Shown in pieces: positions 7,997 through 16,865 of a stretch of 64,000 bases of DNA. Origin of the DNA: UBA2377 sp964525935 (GTDB taxonomy: Bacteria > Verrucomicrobiota > Verrucomicrobiia > Opitutales > Opitutaceae); assembly GCA_964525935.1 (NCBI GenBank), contig CAZGJZ010000002.1, positions 434,001 through 498,000 of the forward strand. Direction: 5' to 3'. The translations under genes were made by a program, and so were the position numbers. The notes beneath the pieces are model-generated. The model saw nothing but the letters and a program-made list of their open reading frames with translations, searched no databases and was not told the origin of the DNA. The first letter of the stretch is position 1; every line of letters starts with the position of its first letter.

Positions 7997-9853
7997 TTAC
8001 CGCCAGAGCCGGCGCACGACGAAGAGAACGGTCACACCGGAGATGATCGTGACCAGGCCGAGCCACACGGCTGCGATCCAATCGCCGTAGAGCATTTTTC
8101 CGGTGGTGAACAACGAGCACCAGATCAGCACGCAGCCGGAAATCCAACCGAGCCCGGCGAGCAGGGCATCGGACGGCAGCGCTTCCGCGGGCGGGATGTG
8201 GGCCGCTTGCCGGATCTCACCCCAACCGGGACCGGCGGGCTGCACCTTGCGGAAAAAGGCGAGCAGCGTGGCCCGGTCCGTTTGCGGTGCGAGGAAGGCG
8301 GCGGAGACCCACGTCACGGTGGTGAAGCCCACCGAGTAAATCACCGTCTCGGCGAAGGGCACGGGATGGCCGAGCTTGCGCAGCACGAGGAAGAAAATCG
8401 TCACCGCCAGCGAACTCACCATCGCGACGATTTCGCACCAGGCGTTGACGCGCCACCAGAACCAGCGGACGAGATACAACAGGCCGGTGCCGGCGCCGAT
8501 GGAGATCAGGATTTCGAAGGCGTTCTGGGCCGACTCGAGCATCAGGCTCAACCCCGCCGCGATGGCGTAGAGCAGCACGGTGCAGACGCGACCGGCCATC
8601 ACGTAGTGGGACTCGCTGGCGTCGTGCTTGATGAAGCGGCGATAGAAATCGTGCACAAGGTAGGACGCGCCCCAGTTGAGATGCGTGAGGATCGTCGAGG
8701 AGTTGGCGGCGATGAGTCCGCCGACCATCAGGCCCACGAAGCCGACCGGCAGGAACTTCAACATGGCGGGAAACGCGCTGTCGTGACCGATCAGGTTGGG
8801 ATCGGCGGCAGGAAACGCCCGCTGGATGGAGGCGAGATCAGGGAAGATGATGATCGAGCACAGCGCGGTGATGATCCACGGCCAGGGACGGAGGACGTAG
8901 TGCGCGAGATTGAAGAAGAGCGTGCCGCCCAGGGAGTCGCGCTCGGACTTGGAGGCCAGCATGCGTTGGGCGATGTAACTGCCGCCGCCCGGTTCCGAAC
9001 CCGGATACCAGTTGGCCCACCAGCCGATGGCCAGCGGCATGATGAAGATCATCAACGCGAGATCGCTTAGCGCGAAGTTGGGCAGGAAGGACAGCAACGG
9101 CTGGCCGGTGCCGTCATTGGCGGAGACCACCGGCTGGGCGCCGGCGGCGAATGTCACTTGTTGGCTACCGAGGACCTCGACGAGTTTGGTGAGGCCGATC
9201 GAAGCATCGCGGCCGAGGCCGTAGTGTTCGCTCACCGCGACCAGACTGAAATACGCCGCGGCGATGACGGCAGTCATCTTGATGAAGAACTGGATCATAT
9301 CGATGACCAGCACGCCCCACAGGCCGGAGTGCGCGGCGAAGGCGACGTTGAGCAGGCCGCAGACCACGATGGTCTGCCACGCCGGCAGGCCGAAGAGGAT
9401 GTTGGCGATCTTGCAGGCGGCGAGCGTCACCATGCCCATGATGAAGCAGTTGAAAAACAGTCCGAGGTAGACGGCGCGAAACCCGCGCACGATCGCCGCC
9501 GCGCGGCCGGAATAGCGCAGTTCGTAGAACTCCAGGTCGGTCATCACGCCGGAGCGTCGCCACAACCGCGCGAAGAAAAACACCGTCGCCAATCCTGTCA
9601 GCGCAAACGCCCACCACTGCCAGTTGCCCGCCACGCCGTATTGGCGGACCTGTTGCGTGACCCAGTTGGGCGTGTCGCTGCTGAAGGTCGTGGCGACCAT
9701 GGACAATCCCGCCAGCCACCACGGCACGGAACGGCCGGAGGCGAAAAACTCCGTCGTATTGGAGGAGGATTTTTTGCCGAGGAAAAAGGCCGGCAGAAAA
9801 CAAATCAGGAGCGTCGCGAGGACGATGATCCAGTCGAGGGGCAGAAGCTTCAT
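7997..9853 (-). CDS. Sodium:solute symporter (SSS) family transporter
   Basis: A 618-residue polytopic membrane protein with about 14 hydrophobic segments, of normal length for the SSS family. The N-terminus (LDWIIVLATLLICFLPAFF, then SNTTEFFASGRSVPWW) and the motif GLSMVATTFSSDTPNWV are the conserved TM1-TM2 region, including the sodium-site Ser/Thr residues. LFGLPAWQTIVVCG and GGLIAANSSTILTHLNWGA are further family regions. Substrate cannot be told from sequence; in Verrucomicrobia such genes often serve sugars or sugar acids. The neighbouring AraC and PhyH genes fit that but prove nothing. It lies 14 bp upstream of the VKOR gene and downstream of an AraC gene on the same strand. Confidence 0.88.
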   Translation of the reverse strand: MKLLPLDWIIVLATLLICFLPAFFLGKKSSSNTTEFFASGRSVPWWLAGLSMVATTFSSDTPNWVTQQVRQYGVAGNWQWWAFALTGLATVFFFARLWRRSGVMTDLEFYELRYSGRAAAIVRGFRAVYLGLFFNCFIMGMVTLAACKIANILFGLPAWQTIVVCGLLNVAFAAHSGLWGVLVIDMIQFFIKMTAVIAAAYFSLVAVSEHYGLGRDASIGLTKLVEVLGSQQVTFAAGAQPVVSANDGTGQPLLSFLPNFALSDLALMIFIMPLAIGWWANWYPGSEPGGGSYIAQRMLASKSERDSLGGTLFFNLAHYVLRPWPWIITALCSIIIFPDLASIQRAFPAADPNLIGHDSAFPAMLKFLPVGFVGLMVGGLIAANSSTILTHLNWGASYLVHDFYRRFIKHDASESHYVMAGRVCTVLLYAIAAGLSLMLESAQNAFEILISIGAGTGLLYLVRWFWWRVNAWCEIVAMVSSLAVTIFFLVLRKLGHPVPFAETVIYSVGFTTVTWVSAAFLAPQTDRATLLAFFRKVQPAGPGWGEIRQAAHIPPAEALPSDALLAGLGWISGCVLIWCSLFTTGKMLYGDWIAAVWLGLVTIISGVTVLFVVRRLWR

Positions 9854-9968
9854 ACGGGGAGCGGCGGGGCGGCCGTCGCGGGACTCTGCCGGATTACGGT
9901 TGGGGTTAAAGCGGATTCTGGACGGGGATGCGCTGGCAGGAGGGCGCTGAGCCCCGAGGACACGGCGC

Positions 9969-10751
9969 CTACGCGACGCGGTCCGCCGTGGGCGGGACGC
10001 CGTAGGTCTTGCGGTAGTCGCGGGAGAACTCGTGCACCCGGCTGTAGCCGACGCGCAGGGCGATCTCGGTCATGTTCAATTCGGAGGAGCGCACGAGGCC
10101 GCGCGCGAGGCTGAGGCGGATTTGCTTGAGGCGCTTCATCGGCGCCATGTCCACGGCTTCGCGGCAGGCGCGGGCGAGCGTGTTGGGACTGCGGCCGGAG
10201 TGCGCGCACAACTCGTCGAGCGTGAGCGCGCGGTCGATGTGCTGGCGGGCCCACGACTCGACTTCCCACCAGAGTTTGCCGGCGGGGGTGGCGGGCGGGC
10301 GATTGCCGCCGTGCGCATCGATGCCGGCGATGAGCGCGAGCAGGTGCGCCTGGCAGAGGCAGTCGCGTTGCCACGAGGGCTCGCCGCGCCATGCGGCGAG
10401 GAGGGCGGTGAAGGTTTTTTCGAGGACGGCGCGGCCGGGGGTGAGGCGCTGCTCGAAATCCGGCGGACTCAACGTCGGCGCGGCGAAGTTCACCGAGTAA
10501 TAAATCCACGGCGCGCGGAGCACACGGCCCTCGACCCACTCGTCCTCGTGATACCAGACCACGGTGCCGGGGGCGAGTTGCTGGCGGCGGCCGTTGCAGG
10601 TCTGTTCGACGCTGCCGGCGACGACGAGGTGGATGAGGTGACCGGGCAGTGAGGTCGCGGTGAACGCGAAGTCGCGCTCGGGCCGCTCGAAACGCTCGAC
10701 GAGCCGGATACTTTCCACGGGCGAGGGTCCAGCGGCGGGGAGGGCAGGCAT
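9969..10751 (-). CDS. AraC-family transcriptional regulator
   Basis: A 260-residue regulator. The N-terminal half is a cupin-like sugar-sensing domain (APGTVVWYHEDEWVEG and APWIYYSVNF are typical). The C-terminal half (about 160-255) carries the two helix-turn-helix units, with LTLDELCAHSGRSPNTLARAC and MTEIALRVGYSRVHEFSRDYRKTYGVPP. ATG 10751 is chosen because the frame upstream of it has no family similarity. The gene diverges from a PhyH dioxygenase gene across 79 bp, an arrangement that suggests it controls that gene and possibly the downstream symporter. The effector is unknown. Confidence 0.88.
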   Translation of the reverse strand: MPALPAAGPSPVESIRLVERFERPERDFAFTATSLPGHLIHLVVAGSVEQTCNGRRQQLAPGTVVWYHEDEWVEGRVLRAPWIYYSVNFAAPTLSPPDFEQRLTPGRAVLEKTFTALLAAWRGEPSWQRDCLCQAHLLALIAGIDAHGGNRPPATPAGKLWWEVESWARQHIDRALTLDELCAHSGRSPNTLARACREAVDMAPMKRLKQIRLSLARGLVRSSELNMTEIALRVGYSRVHEFSRDYRKTYGVPPTADRVA

Positions 10752-10830
10752 GGCGATAATTGCTAAATAATGCTGCGCGCCAGCTAAAGACCAAAGTGTC
10801 ACCGTGTGTTAGCATATGACCATATTACCC
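10752..10830. promoter_or_regulatory. Divergent promoter region between araC-type and PhyH genes
   Basis: This 79-bp AT-rich gap must hold both promoters. It contains mirrored half-sites TGCTAA (10761-10766) and TTAGCA (10809-10814), 42 bp apart. They could be regulator half-sites but may be chance. Confidence 0.35.
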
Positions 10831-11523
10831 ATGAAAAAACTCTCCCCTGCCGATCTCGCCGCCCGCTATGACCGCGATGGTTTTGTCGTCATCCCCGACC
10901 TGCTCAGTGCCGAGGAATGCGAAAAGCTGAAGACCGAGGCGCGCAACGTGCTCGATACGCACGCGAAGCCGGGTTCGTCGGTTTACGTGCACGTGTCGGT
11001 CGTGAGCGAGCCCTTCCGCACGCTGGCGGTCGACCAGCGCATCGTGGAGATCCTCAAGCCGGTCATGCCGCAGGGCGTGGCGTTTCTCAGTGACAAGATC
11101 GTCTACAAATCGCCCGACAAGACCTTCCCGACGCCGTGGCACATCGACTGTTTCTACTGGCGCAACACGCGGCCGAAGCTCTCCGTGTGGATCCCGCTCG
11201 ACGATGCGACGGCCGAAAACGGCACGCTCACCGTGGTGCCCGGCAGCCACAAGAAGGACTGGCGCATGGTCAAGATGGGCCTGCCGAGCGGCGATTTCCA
11301 ATATGAGATCGACGGCGGCAACTGGAAGGAAGGCGACGTCGTGACGTGCGCGATCAAGCGCGGCACGGCCATTATTTTCTCCGACCGGCTCGTGCACGGT
11401 TCGACGCGCAACGTCGCGGGCAAGGACCGTTACGCACTGATCAACACCTACCACGCGCCGGCGGCCGACGAGCCGTTTGATTTGGATTTCCCGGCGCGCA
11501 AGGTGCTCGTGTCGGCGGCGTGA
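10831..11523 (+). CDS. Phytanoyl-CoA dioxygenase (PhyH) family protein
   Basis: A 230-residue Fe(II)/2-oxoglutarate-dependent oxygenase. The iron-binding HxD is H104/D106 in TPWHIDCFYW and the distal histidine is H189 in RLVHGSTRN. The jelly-roll strand motif GTLTVVPGSHKKDW lies between them. ATG 10831 (MKKLSPADLA) is preferred over ATG 10816. The N-terminal RYDRDGFVVIPDLLSAEEC is typical of PhyH. Real substrates of bacterial PhyH proteins are diverse and cannot be inferred here. It diverges from the AraC gene at 10751 and is one of five PhyH genes in this window. Confidence 0.88.
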   Translation: MKKLSPADLAARYDRDGFVVIPDLLSAEECEKLKTEARNVLDTHAKPGSSVYVHVSVVSEPFRTLAVDQRIVEILKPVMPQGVAFLSDKIVYKSPDKTFPTPWHIDCFYWRNTRPKLSVWIPLDDATAENGTLTVVPGSHKKDWRMVKMGLPSGDFQYEIDGGNWKEGDVVTCAIKRGTAIIFSDRLVHGSTRNVAGKDRYALINTYHAPAADEPFDLDFPARKVLVSAA

Positions 11524-11533
11524 GGCCGGGATT

Positions 11534-11602
11534 GAATGTGGAAATCAGGAAAGCCGGAATCGGCGATGTAGGATCGTTCCCGTTTCCCTGATTTCCACAT
11601 TC
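11534..11602. repeat. Intergenic inverted repeat, GTGGAAATCAGGAA family, copy 1
   Basis: Left arm 11534-11552 (GAATGTGGAAATCAGGAAA) pairs with right arm 11583-11602 with a single bulged base, leaving a loop of about 30 nt. A second, less perfect copy lies at 44594-44680. It follows the PhyH stop codon and could end transcription, but there is no T-tract. Confidence 0.75.
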
Positions 11603-11668
11603 GGTCTGCATCGGAGGGGCGGTTCTCTCCAGCCTCGCCATGTGCGGACGAAGCGCTAGCGGTGGGAC

Positions 11669-12994
11669 ATGGCGCAACTTTGTCCTTATCTCGCTGGGGT
11701 CGCGGTCATCGACGCGACGCCGCCGGCAGGGTCACGGCTTACGGGATTTGTCGCGCGCACGGCGCCTTCCACGGGATTTTATCTGCCGCTGCGTGGAGTC
11801 GTCACGGCGCTGACGGATCGCGAGTCGGGCGGACGGGCGGTGATTGTGAGCCTCGAATGGCTCGGATTTTACGACCGGACGGATCGCGTGCGTGCGCTTA
11901 TCAGCGCGGCCACGGGTGTGGCGACGGATCACATTTTGCTCTGCGGGACGCATACGCACGGCGGTCCGGCGGTGCACACGCATGTGGCGGGCGATTGCTG
12001 GGAGCCACCGGACGAAGTTTTCCTGACCGCGACCTTCGCGAAACTCGCGGCGGCGGCGCAAGCGGCGTTCGCCAACCAGGAGCCGGTGGCGCTGCGCAGC
12101 GTGGCGGGGGTTTGCGGCTTTGCGTATTCGCGGCGCCGGCCGGATGGACGCGGCGGCGTGGAATGGATGCCCACGCTCAATGCGCCGCATGACCACTCGG
12201 TGCCGGCGCTGTTGTTTGAGCGGGCGGATGGAAAATTGAAGCACGTGCTTTTCAGCTACGCGTGTCATCCGACCGGAGGCGGCGGCAAGCTGGAGGCGGG
12301 CGGCGACTACGCGGGCTTTGCGATGGTGGAATTGGAAAAGGCGCTCGGGTGCACGGCGGGGTTTCTGCTCGGGTGTGCGGGTGACCAAAAACCATACGCA
12401 CCGGATCCAGCGAGCCCGGCGTTTCCGACGTATTCGGTCGAGGCGTTGCGGGAATTTGGCCGGCAACTGGCGGCGTCGGTGGGGCGTGCGATCAGCGCGG
12501 ACGCAGGCGTGCGGGTGACGGGCGCGCTGCGCGTGCAAAGCCGCCGCTTGCGATTGTGCACGGCGGTGCTGCCGCGCGGCGACTATGCGGCGATGCTCGA
12601 TGCGGAGCAGCCGTTTTTTCGCCGTTGGGCGGAGATCAACCTCGCGTATCTCGACCGTGGCGAACGTCCGCCGGTGGAATTGCCCTTCGAACTGCAGACG
12701 GTGGAGTTTGGCCGGTCGCTGGTGCTCGTGACGATGGCGGCCGAGATGAGCGTGGAATACGGCCTTCGCCTGGTGCGCGAATGGGGCGGACACTATGGGC
12801 GCGTGTGGCCGGTGGCCTACGCCAACGAAATCCTCGGCTACGTGCCGAGCGAGCGGCAGATCCCAGAGGGCGGCTACGAAGTGATTGGCAGCCAGATGTT
12901 CATGGGCCGGACGGGGCCGTTTGAGTCGGGGACGGAGGAGCGGATTTTTGCGGCGTTGCGCGCGATGCTGGCGAAGGAACCGGGGGCGGCTTGA
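11669..12994 (+). CDS. Neutral/alkaline ceramidase-like protein
   Basis: A 441-residue protein resembling the N-terminal catalytic part of neutral/alkaline non-lysosomal ceramidases. Family-like features are an N-terminal GVAVIDATPPAG (compare 'G..DITP'), a histidine-rich metal site LCGTHTHGGPAVHTH, FSYACHPTGGG, and CAGDQKPYAP. It lacks an obvious signal peptide and is shorter than full ceramidases (about 650-700 residues), as is common for the many Verrucomicrobia and Planctomycetes homologues, whose substrates are uncharacterised. It probably hydrolyses an amide or ester bond using a metal; ceramide itself is not established. It stands alone on the plus strand, followed by a strong hairpin at 13002. 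Confidence 0.72.
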   Translation: MAQLCPYLAGVAVIDATPPAGSRLTGFVARTAPSTGFYLPLRGVVTALTDRESGGRAVIVSLEWLGFYDRTDRVRALISAATGVATDHILLCGTHTHGGPAVHTHVAGDCWEPPDEVFLTATFAKLAAAAQAAFANQEPVALRSVAGVCGFAYSRRRPDGRGGVEWMPTLNAPHDHSVPALLFERADGKLKHVLFSYACHPTGGGGKLEAGGDYAGFAMVELEKALGCTAGFLLGCAGDQKPYAPDPASPAFPTYSVEALREFGRQLAASVGRAISADAGVRVTGALRVQSRRLRLCTAVLPRGDYAAMLDAEQPFFRRWAEINLAYLDRGERPPVELPFELQTVEFGRSLVLVTMAAEMSVEYGLRLVREWGGHYGRVWPVAYANEILGYVPSERQIPEGGYEVIGSQMFMGRTGPFESGTEERIFAALRAMLAKEPGAA

Positions 12995-13001
12995 TGGGTG
13001 G

Positions 13002-13022
13002 GGACGAGCGGCTCGCTCGTCC
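13002..13022 (+). terminator. Hairpin downstream of the ceramidase-like gene
   Basis: A perfect 9-bp stem, GGACGAGCG and CGCTCGTCC, with a 3-nt loop, 8 nt after the stop codon. There is no T-tract, so intrinsic termination is possible but unproven; it could also be a dispersed repeat. Confidence 0.45.
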
Positions 13023-13253
13023 GAATGTGCAACGAAGCCGGCCTGTTCTACGCGGGCAGGAGGCCCCCTAATCTTTACGTGCGAGCCTCGTTTACGAGGG
13101 GAGGAATTTGCCGGTGGTGAGGGCCTGCCCTCTCCTGAAGATGGCGGAATGATTTATTCGTAAACTATTTGTTTATAGAATGTAGCGGATTTTCACGCGC
13201 ACTTTTAGGCGCAGGAGAGGTCGAGCTTCAGGCGCGCTATCAGGCGATGAGGC

Positions 13254-13278
13254 ATAACCCTGTGAATAGTAGGGTTAT
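13254..13278. promoter_or_regulatory. Perfect inverted repeat ATAACCCT-N9-AGGGTTAT upstream of the PEP-CTERM gene
   Basis: Two 8-nt arms (13254-13261 and 13271-13278) are separated by 9 nt and lie 56 bp before the start codon of the PEP-CTERM gene. Position and symmetry fit an operator or a 5' UTR hairpin. Confidence 0.45.
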
Positions 13279-13333
13279 TTACCTATTTTTTATAGACACG
13301 GTTCCGATTGCGCATAGCTGTCTAGCCTCAGTT

Positions 13334-14098
13334 ATGAAAGCTCTCCCCCGACTTTTGCTCCTGCTGTTAACCATGGGTGTTTGGCCATGGGTGGGGCGTG
13401 CGCAAATGACCTACACGAGTCAGGGTGCGACCTATTTGAGCAGCCAAAATCTCGGGGACCAATCGTCCATCCAGACATTTTCCGGGTTCAGCGACATCAC
13501 CGCCGTCTCTTGGGCGGTGACGAATTGGGAGTGGAACCAGACTAATGCGGCTTCGGGCACATTCCAAACCTACATCGCCCAGTGGGACGCGGCCAATCAT
13601 GTCATCATCGGTGGCCTCACCCAGTTTGGCGGTCCCGCGAGCGTGTCGTTCACCACGACCTATGCGACCACGAACCTGGTGTTTAGTGGCAATTGGACGG
13701 CGCCGGACCCAAGCCTGACCTATGCCTTGGTTTTCACCGCCGTCACGGGCGGCGCACACATCTACATGTGGGCGGGATCAAAGCCGGGTGCGCCGGCCGC
13801 GGATTTTTTTGCCACGGGCGTGCATGCGGCGTTTTTTCGGACCCTGGCCAATGAGGGCGGCTCGGTGGGCCAACTGGAGAGCTTCATGGAGACGGTGAGC
13901 AACGCTCAGCCGGTCTCTTCAACCCTCGCATGGCAGATGAGCGTCACCGGCACACAGGCAAATTTGTCACCGGTGCCTGAACCCAAGACGGCGGCGGCCG
14001 GGTTGGCTGCGCTTTTTGTGCTCGGGCTCGCGGGACATCGGCTCTGGCGGCAGCGCAAGTCCGTGGCTGAGGCGAGGACGCTGGGCACGAGCCGTTGA
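13334..14098 (+). CDS. PEP-CTERM sorting-domain secreted protein
   Basis: A 254-residue exported protein. A Sec signal peptide (MKALPRLLLLLLTMGVWPWVGRAQ) is followed by a Ser/Thr/Asn-rich beta-type region. The C-terminus has the exosortase sorting tripartite signal: VPEPKT, a hydrophobic helix AAAGLAALFVLGLAG, and a basic tail HRLWRQRK. Such proteins are cut and anchored by an exosortase (not in this window) and end up in the cell envelope or exopolysaccharide. ATG 13334 begins the signal peptide; the open frame upstream to 13169 is not homologous. The passenger domain is unrecognised. An inverted repeat 56 bp upstream may control it. Confidence 0.85.
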   Translation: MKALPRLLLLLLTMGVWPWVGRAQMTYTSQGATYLSSQNLGDQSSIQTFSGFSDITAVSWAVTNWEWNQTNAASGTFQTYIAQWDAANHVIIGGLTQFGGPASVSFTTTYATTNLVFSGNWTAPDPSLTYALVFTAVTGGAHIYMWAGSKPGAPAADFFATGVHAAFFRTLANEGGSVGQLESFMETVSNAQPVSSTLAWQMSVTGTQANLSPVPEPKTAAAGLAALFVLGLAGHRLWRQRKSVAEARTLGTSR

Positions 14099-14130
14099 TT
14101 TTTTCCGGCGCGGGCGGGCCGCTCCTGCGT

Positions 14131-14772
14131 TTAGACCGCGAGGGCTGCGAGCACCGCCGGCAGATGCGGAAACACGCGGTCGGCTTTCGCGGCGGTGAGC
14201 TCGGCGGCGTTGTGCGTGCCGGTGGTCACGGCCCAGCAAGCGAAACCGCCGTTGTGCGCGGCTTGCACATCGAAAGGGGAGTCGCCGATGAGCACGGTCG
14301 TGGCGGGCGTGGCGCCGAGCCGGCCGAGCACGTGGGTGCTGAACTCGGGTTGTGGTTTCAGCCACGGCGTATCGCCGGCGCCAAAGTTGCCGGTGAGAAA
14401 CGGCGCGAGCCCGAGGTGCGCGCAGATCCGGCGCGAGGCGTCGGCGTTTTTGTTGGTGTAAACCGCCAGGGTCACGCCGCGGGTGTGCAACGTGCGCACG
14501 AGGTCGAGCGCACCGGGCATGAGCGTGACGTCTTCGAGCAGGATTTTTTGCGTGTAGGCGGTGTGGACCTTGATGGCGTCGGCGATGAGTTCGGGCGGGA
14601 GGAAGCGCGCCATGGCGTTGGCCAGACCGCCGCCGACCGCGGCGCGGACCTCGGCGAGGGTCGGCGCCGGGCGGCCGAACTGCGGCAGGGTGTGCACGTA
14701 GCCGCGGTGGATCGTGGTGAACGCATCCACGAGGGTGCCGTCGAGGTCGAGGAGAACGGTGCGAAAGGACAT
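14131..14772 (-). CDS. HAD-superfamily phosphatase, phosphoglycolate-phosphatase-like
   Basis: A 213-residue haloacid dehalogenase-type phosphatase. Motif I is DLDGTLVDAF with both catalytic aspartates, motif II is VYTNKN, motif III is the lysine in WLKPQPEF, and motif IV is IGDSPFDVQAA. A helical cap domain lies between motif I and motif II (about residues 18-85), so it belongs to subfamily IA, like Gph or PpaX. ATG 14772 (MSFRTVLLDLDG) is favoured over ATG 14778, two codons upstream. The substrate may be phosphoglycolate or another small phosphate ester. It diverges from the Mla operon. Confidence 0.85.
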   Translation of the reverse strand: MSFRTVLLDLDGTLVDAFTTIHRGYVHTLPQFGRPAPTLAEVRAAVGGGLANAMARFLPPELIADAIKVHTAYTQKILLEDVTLMPGALDLVRTLHTRGVTLAVYTNKNADASRRICAHLGLAPFLTGNFGAGDTPWLKPQPEFSTHVLGRLGATPATTVLIGDSPFDVQAAHNGGFACWAVTTGTHNAAELTAAKADRVFPHLPAVLAALAV

Positions 14773-14859
14773 ACGCATCCACGTTGGAGCGGGCCTACGC
14801 ATAGATACGAACATTTTTAGGGTTTTGCTTTCCAGGGCCGGTCTTACAACCGTGGCCGC

Positions 14860-15987
14860 ATGTCCGTCCCGACCGAAACCCTCAATGCCCGTGTCTCGAC
14901 CCAGGCGGAGGGTGATTTGCTGGTGGTGGCGCTGACGGGCCGCTGGCGGATCACGGAATCGCGCCCGGGCTGGGAGGAGGTGCGCGCGGGCCGCGAACCG
15001 CAACGCGTGCGCCTGAGCGTGGAGCAGGTGGAAAAGTGGGACAGCTCGCTGCTGCTCTTCCTCTTTGAGGTGCAACAGTGGTGTCGGGTGGCCGGAGCCT
15101 ATTGCGACGTTGATGCGCTGCCGGAAAAGCTCCGCGACATGCTGGGGCAACTCTCGCGCTCGCACGAGACGAGCGTGCCGTTTGACCGCTCGGAGAGTTT
15201 TTTCACGACGGTGGGCATCGCGACGCAGGACGTGTGGGCGAAGGGCCGGGAGATCGCTCATTTTGTGGGCGAGTGCACCTTGAGCGCGGTGAAGCTGGCG
15301 AAGAACCCGGTGAAGTTTCGCTGGCGCGACTGTCTTTACGAGATGCAGCAGTGCGGTGCCATGGCGCTGCCGATTGTGAGCCTCATCAGTTTCCTCGTTG
15401 GCATGACGCTCGCCTACACAGGCGCGCTGATCCTGCGGCAGTTTGGCGCCGACATCTGGGTGGCGGACCTTGTGGGCATGTCGATGGTGCGCGAAATGGG
15501 CGCGCTCATGACCGCCATCGTCCTCGCCGGCCGGACGGGCGCGGCCTATGCGGCGCATCTGGGCAACATGAAGGCGAACGAGGAAATCGACGCGCTCGCG
15601 ACACTGGGCATTTCGCCGGTGGATTTTCTGGTGACCCCGCGACTTCTCGCGCTCGGCCTGATGATGCCGCTGCTCTCGATGTATGCTTGCGGCGTGGGCA
15701 TCATCGGCGGCATGGCGGTGGGCAAGTTCGTGCTCGATATCCCGCCGACTGCCTACTGGATCGAGATGCTCACGATCGTCGATCTCTCGGATGCGCTGTC
15801 CGGTGTGATCAAGGCGTGCACGTTTGGCGTCATCGTGGGACTTTCCGGCTGCTTGCGCGGCCTGCAGGCGGATCGCAGCGCGGCGGGCGTGGGTCGGGCG
15901 GCGACGTCGGCGGTGGTGACGGCGATTCTCTTTATCATCGTGGCGGACGCGATCTACGCGGTCCTGTTTGACGCGATCGGAATCTGA
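14860..15987 (+). CDS. mlaE: MlaE-type ABC permease with N-terminal STAS-like domain
   Basis: A 375-residue inner-membrane permease of an MCE/Mla lipid transporter. Residues 1-115 form a STAS (MlaB-like) domain (LTGRWRITES, VEKWDSSLLLFLFEV) fused in front of the permease, which E. coli keeps as a separate protein. Residues 140-375 are the MlaE domain, with the conserved MVREMGALMTAIVLAGRTGAA and GNMKANEEIDALATLGI. First gene of a four-gene operon (permease, ATPase, MCE protein, lipoprotein) with 7 bp to the next gene. The system is expected to move phospholipids between inner and outer membranes. No Shine-Dalgarno is evident. Confidence 0.9.
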   Translation: MSVPTETLNARVSTQAEGDLLVVALTGRWRITESRPGWEEVRAGREPQRVRLSVEQVEKWDSSLLLFLFEVQQWCRVAGAYCDVDALPEKLRDMLGQLSRSHETSVPFDRSESFFTTVGIATQDVWAKGREIAHFVGECTLSAVKLAKNPVKFRWRDCLYEMQQCGAMALPIVSLISFLVGMTLAYTGALILRQFGADIWVADLVGMSMVREMGALMTAIVLAGRTGAAYAAHLGNMKANEEIDALATLGISPVDFLVTPRLLALGLMMPLLSMYACGVGIIGGMAVGKFVLDIPPTAYWIEMLTIVDLSDALSGVIKACTFGVIVGLSGCLRGLQADRSAAGVGRAATSAVVTAILFIIVADAIYAVLFDAIGI

Positions 15988-15994
15988 CGAAGCC

Positions 15995-16792
15995 ATGTCG
16001 ACGCCCACCGAGTCCAACGCAGTGCCGGCCATCGAGGTCACCCACGTGACTTGTGGCTACGAGGGCAAAGACGTGCTCAAAGACGTGACGTTCACCGTGG
16101 GCCGCGGGGAGATTTTTTTCATCATCGGCGGCTCGGGTTGCGGTAAGAGCACGTTGCTGCGGCACCTGATCGGGCTGAACCAGCCGACGGCGGGTGTGGT
16201 GAAATTTTTTGGTGAACCGTTCAACCAAGGCGACGTGACGGCGCGGCGCGAGCTGCTGAAAACGTTCGGCGTGCTTTACCAGAGTTCGGCGTTGTGGAGT
16301 TCGCTCACGCTGCGCGAAAACGTGTCGCTCCCGCTCGAGGAATACACGGCGCTCAACAAGCGTGAGATCGAGGAAATCGCCACGCTCAAGCTCGCGCAGG
16401 TCGGGCTGACGGGTTTCGAGGATTATTATCCGGCGGAGATCAGCGGCGGCATGAAGAAGCGCGCCGGCCTCGCGCGTGCGCTGGCGCTCGACCCGGCGAT
16501 CGTATTTCTCGACGAGCCCTCGGCCGGCCTCGACCCGATCACGTCGCGCAAGCTCGACGATCTCGTGCTGCAAATCCGCGAGATGCTCGGGACGACGCTC
16601 GTGGTCGTGTCGCACGAGCTGGCGTCGATCTTCAGCATCGCGGACCGCGTCATCATGCTCGACAAGGTGCGCAAGGGCATCATCGCCGAGGGCGCGCCGC
16701 GCACGCTGGCGGCGACGAGTCGCGATCCGCGCGTGACGGAGTTCCTGCATCGCGGCGACCTGCCGGATGCGCCCAAGGGAGGCACGCCATGA
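15995..16792 (+). CDS. mlaF: MlaF-type ABC transporter ATPase
   Basis: A 265-residue ATP-binding subunit of the Mla-type lipid transporter. Walker A is GGSGCGKSTLL, the Q-loop lies in LYQSSALWSSLTLREN, the signature is ISGGMKKRAGLARAL, Walker B is IVFLDEPSAGLDP, and the switch histidine is in VVSHEL. The sequence ISGGMKKRAGLARA is characteristic of the MlaF subgroup. ATG 15995 is used; an in-frame codon at 15968 would overlap mlaE. It lies between the permease and MCE genes in one operon. Confidence 0.92.
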   Translation: MSTPTESNAVPAIEVTHVTCGYEGKDVLKDVTFTVGRGEIFFIIGGSGCGKSTLLRHLIGLNQPTAGVVKFFGEPFNQGDVTARRELLKTFGVLYQSSALWSSLTLRENVSLPLEEYTALNKREIEEIATLKLAQVGLTGFEDYYPAEISGGMKKRAGLARALALDPAIVFLDEPSAGLDPITSRKLDDLVLQIREMLGTTLVVVSHELASIFSIADRVIMLDKVRKGIIAEGAPRTLAATSRDPRVTEFLHRGDLPDAPKGGTP

Positions 16793-16865
16793 AACCTTCC
16801 AGAATTTTCACGCACCGGAGTTGCGTTAACCCTGTGAGCGAACCAAAACTGAGGACCGGAGAACG

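Larger units (their letters stand above)
12995..13333 (+). other. 339-bp intergenic region with hairpins upstream of a PEP-CTERM gene
   Basis: No gene is supported. It holds a strong hairpin (13002-13022), a second small stem (CCTCG-TTTA-CGAGG near 13086), then an AT-rich half containing a perfect inverted repeat (13254-13278) that probably includes the promoter for the PEP-CTERM gene. Confidence 0.6.

Noticed and set aside
14131..16041. Continuous 636-codon minus-strand frame joining the HAD phosphatase to sequence opposite mlaE
   Set aside because: Only the part up to 14772 has HAD homology; the upstream half is antisense to mlaE.
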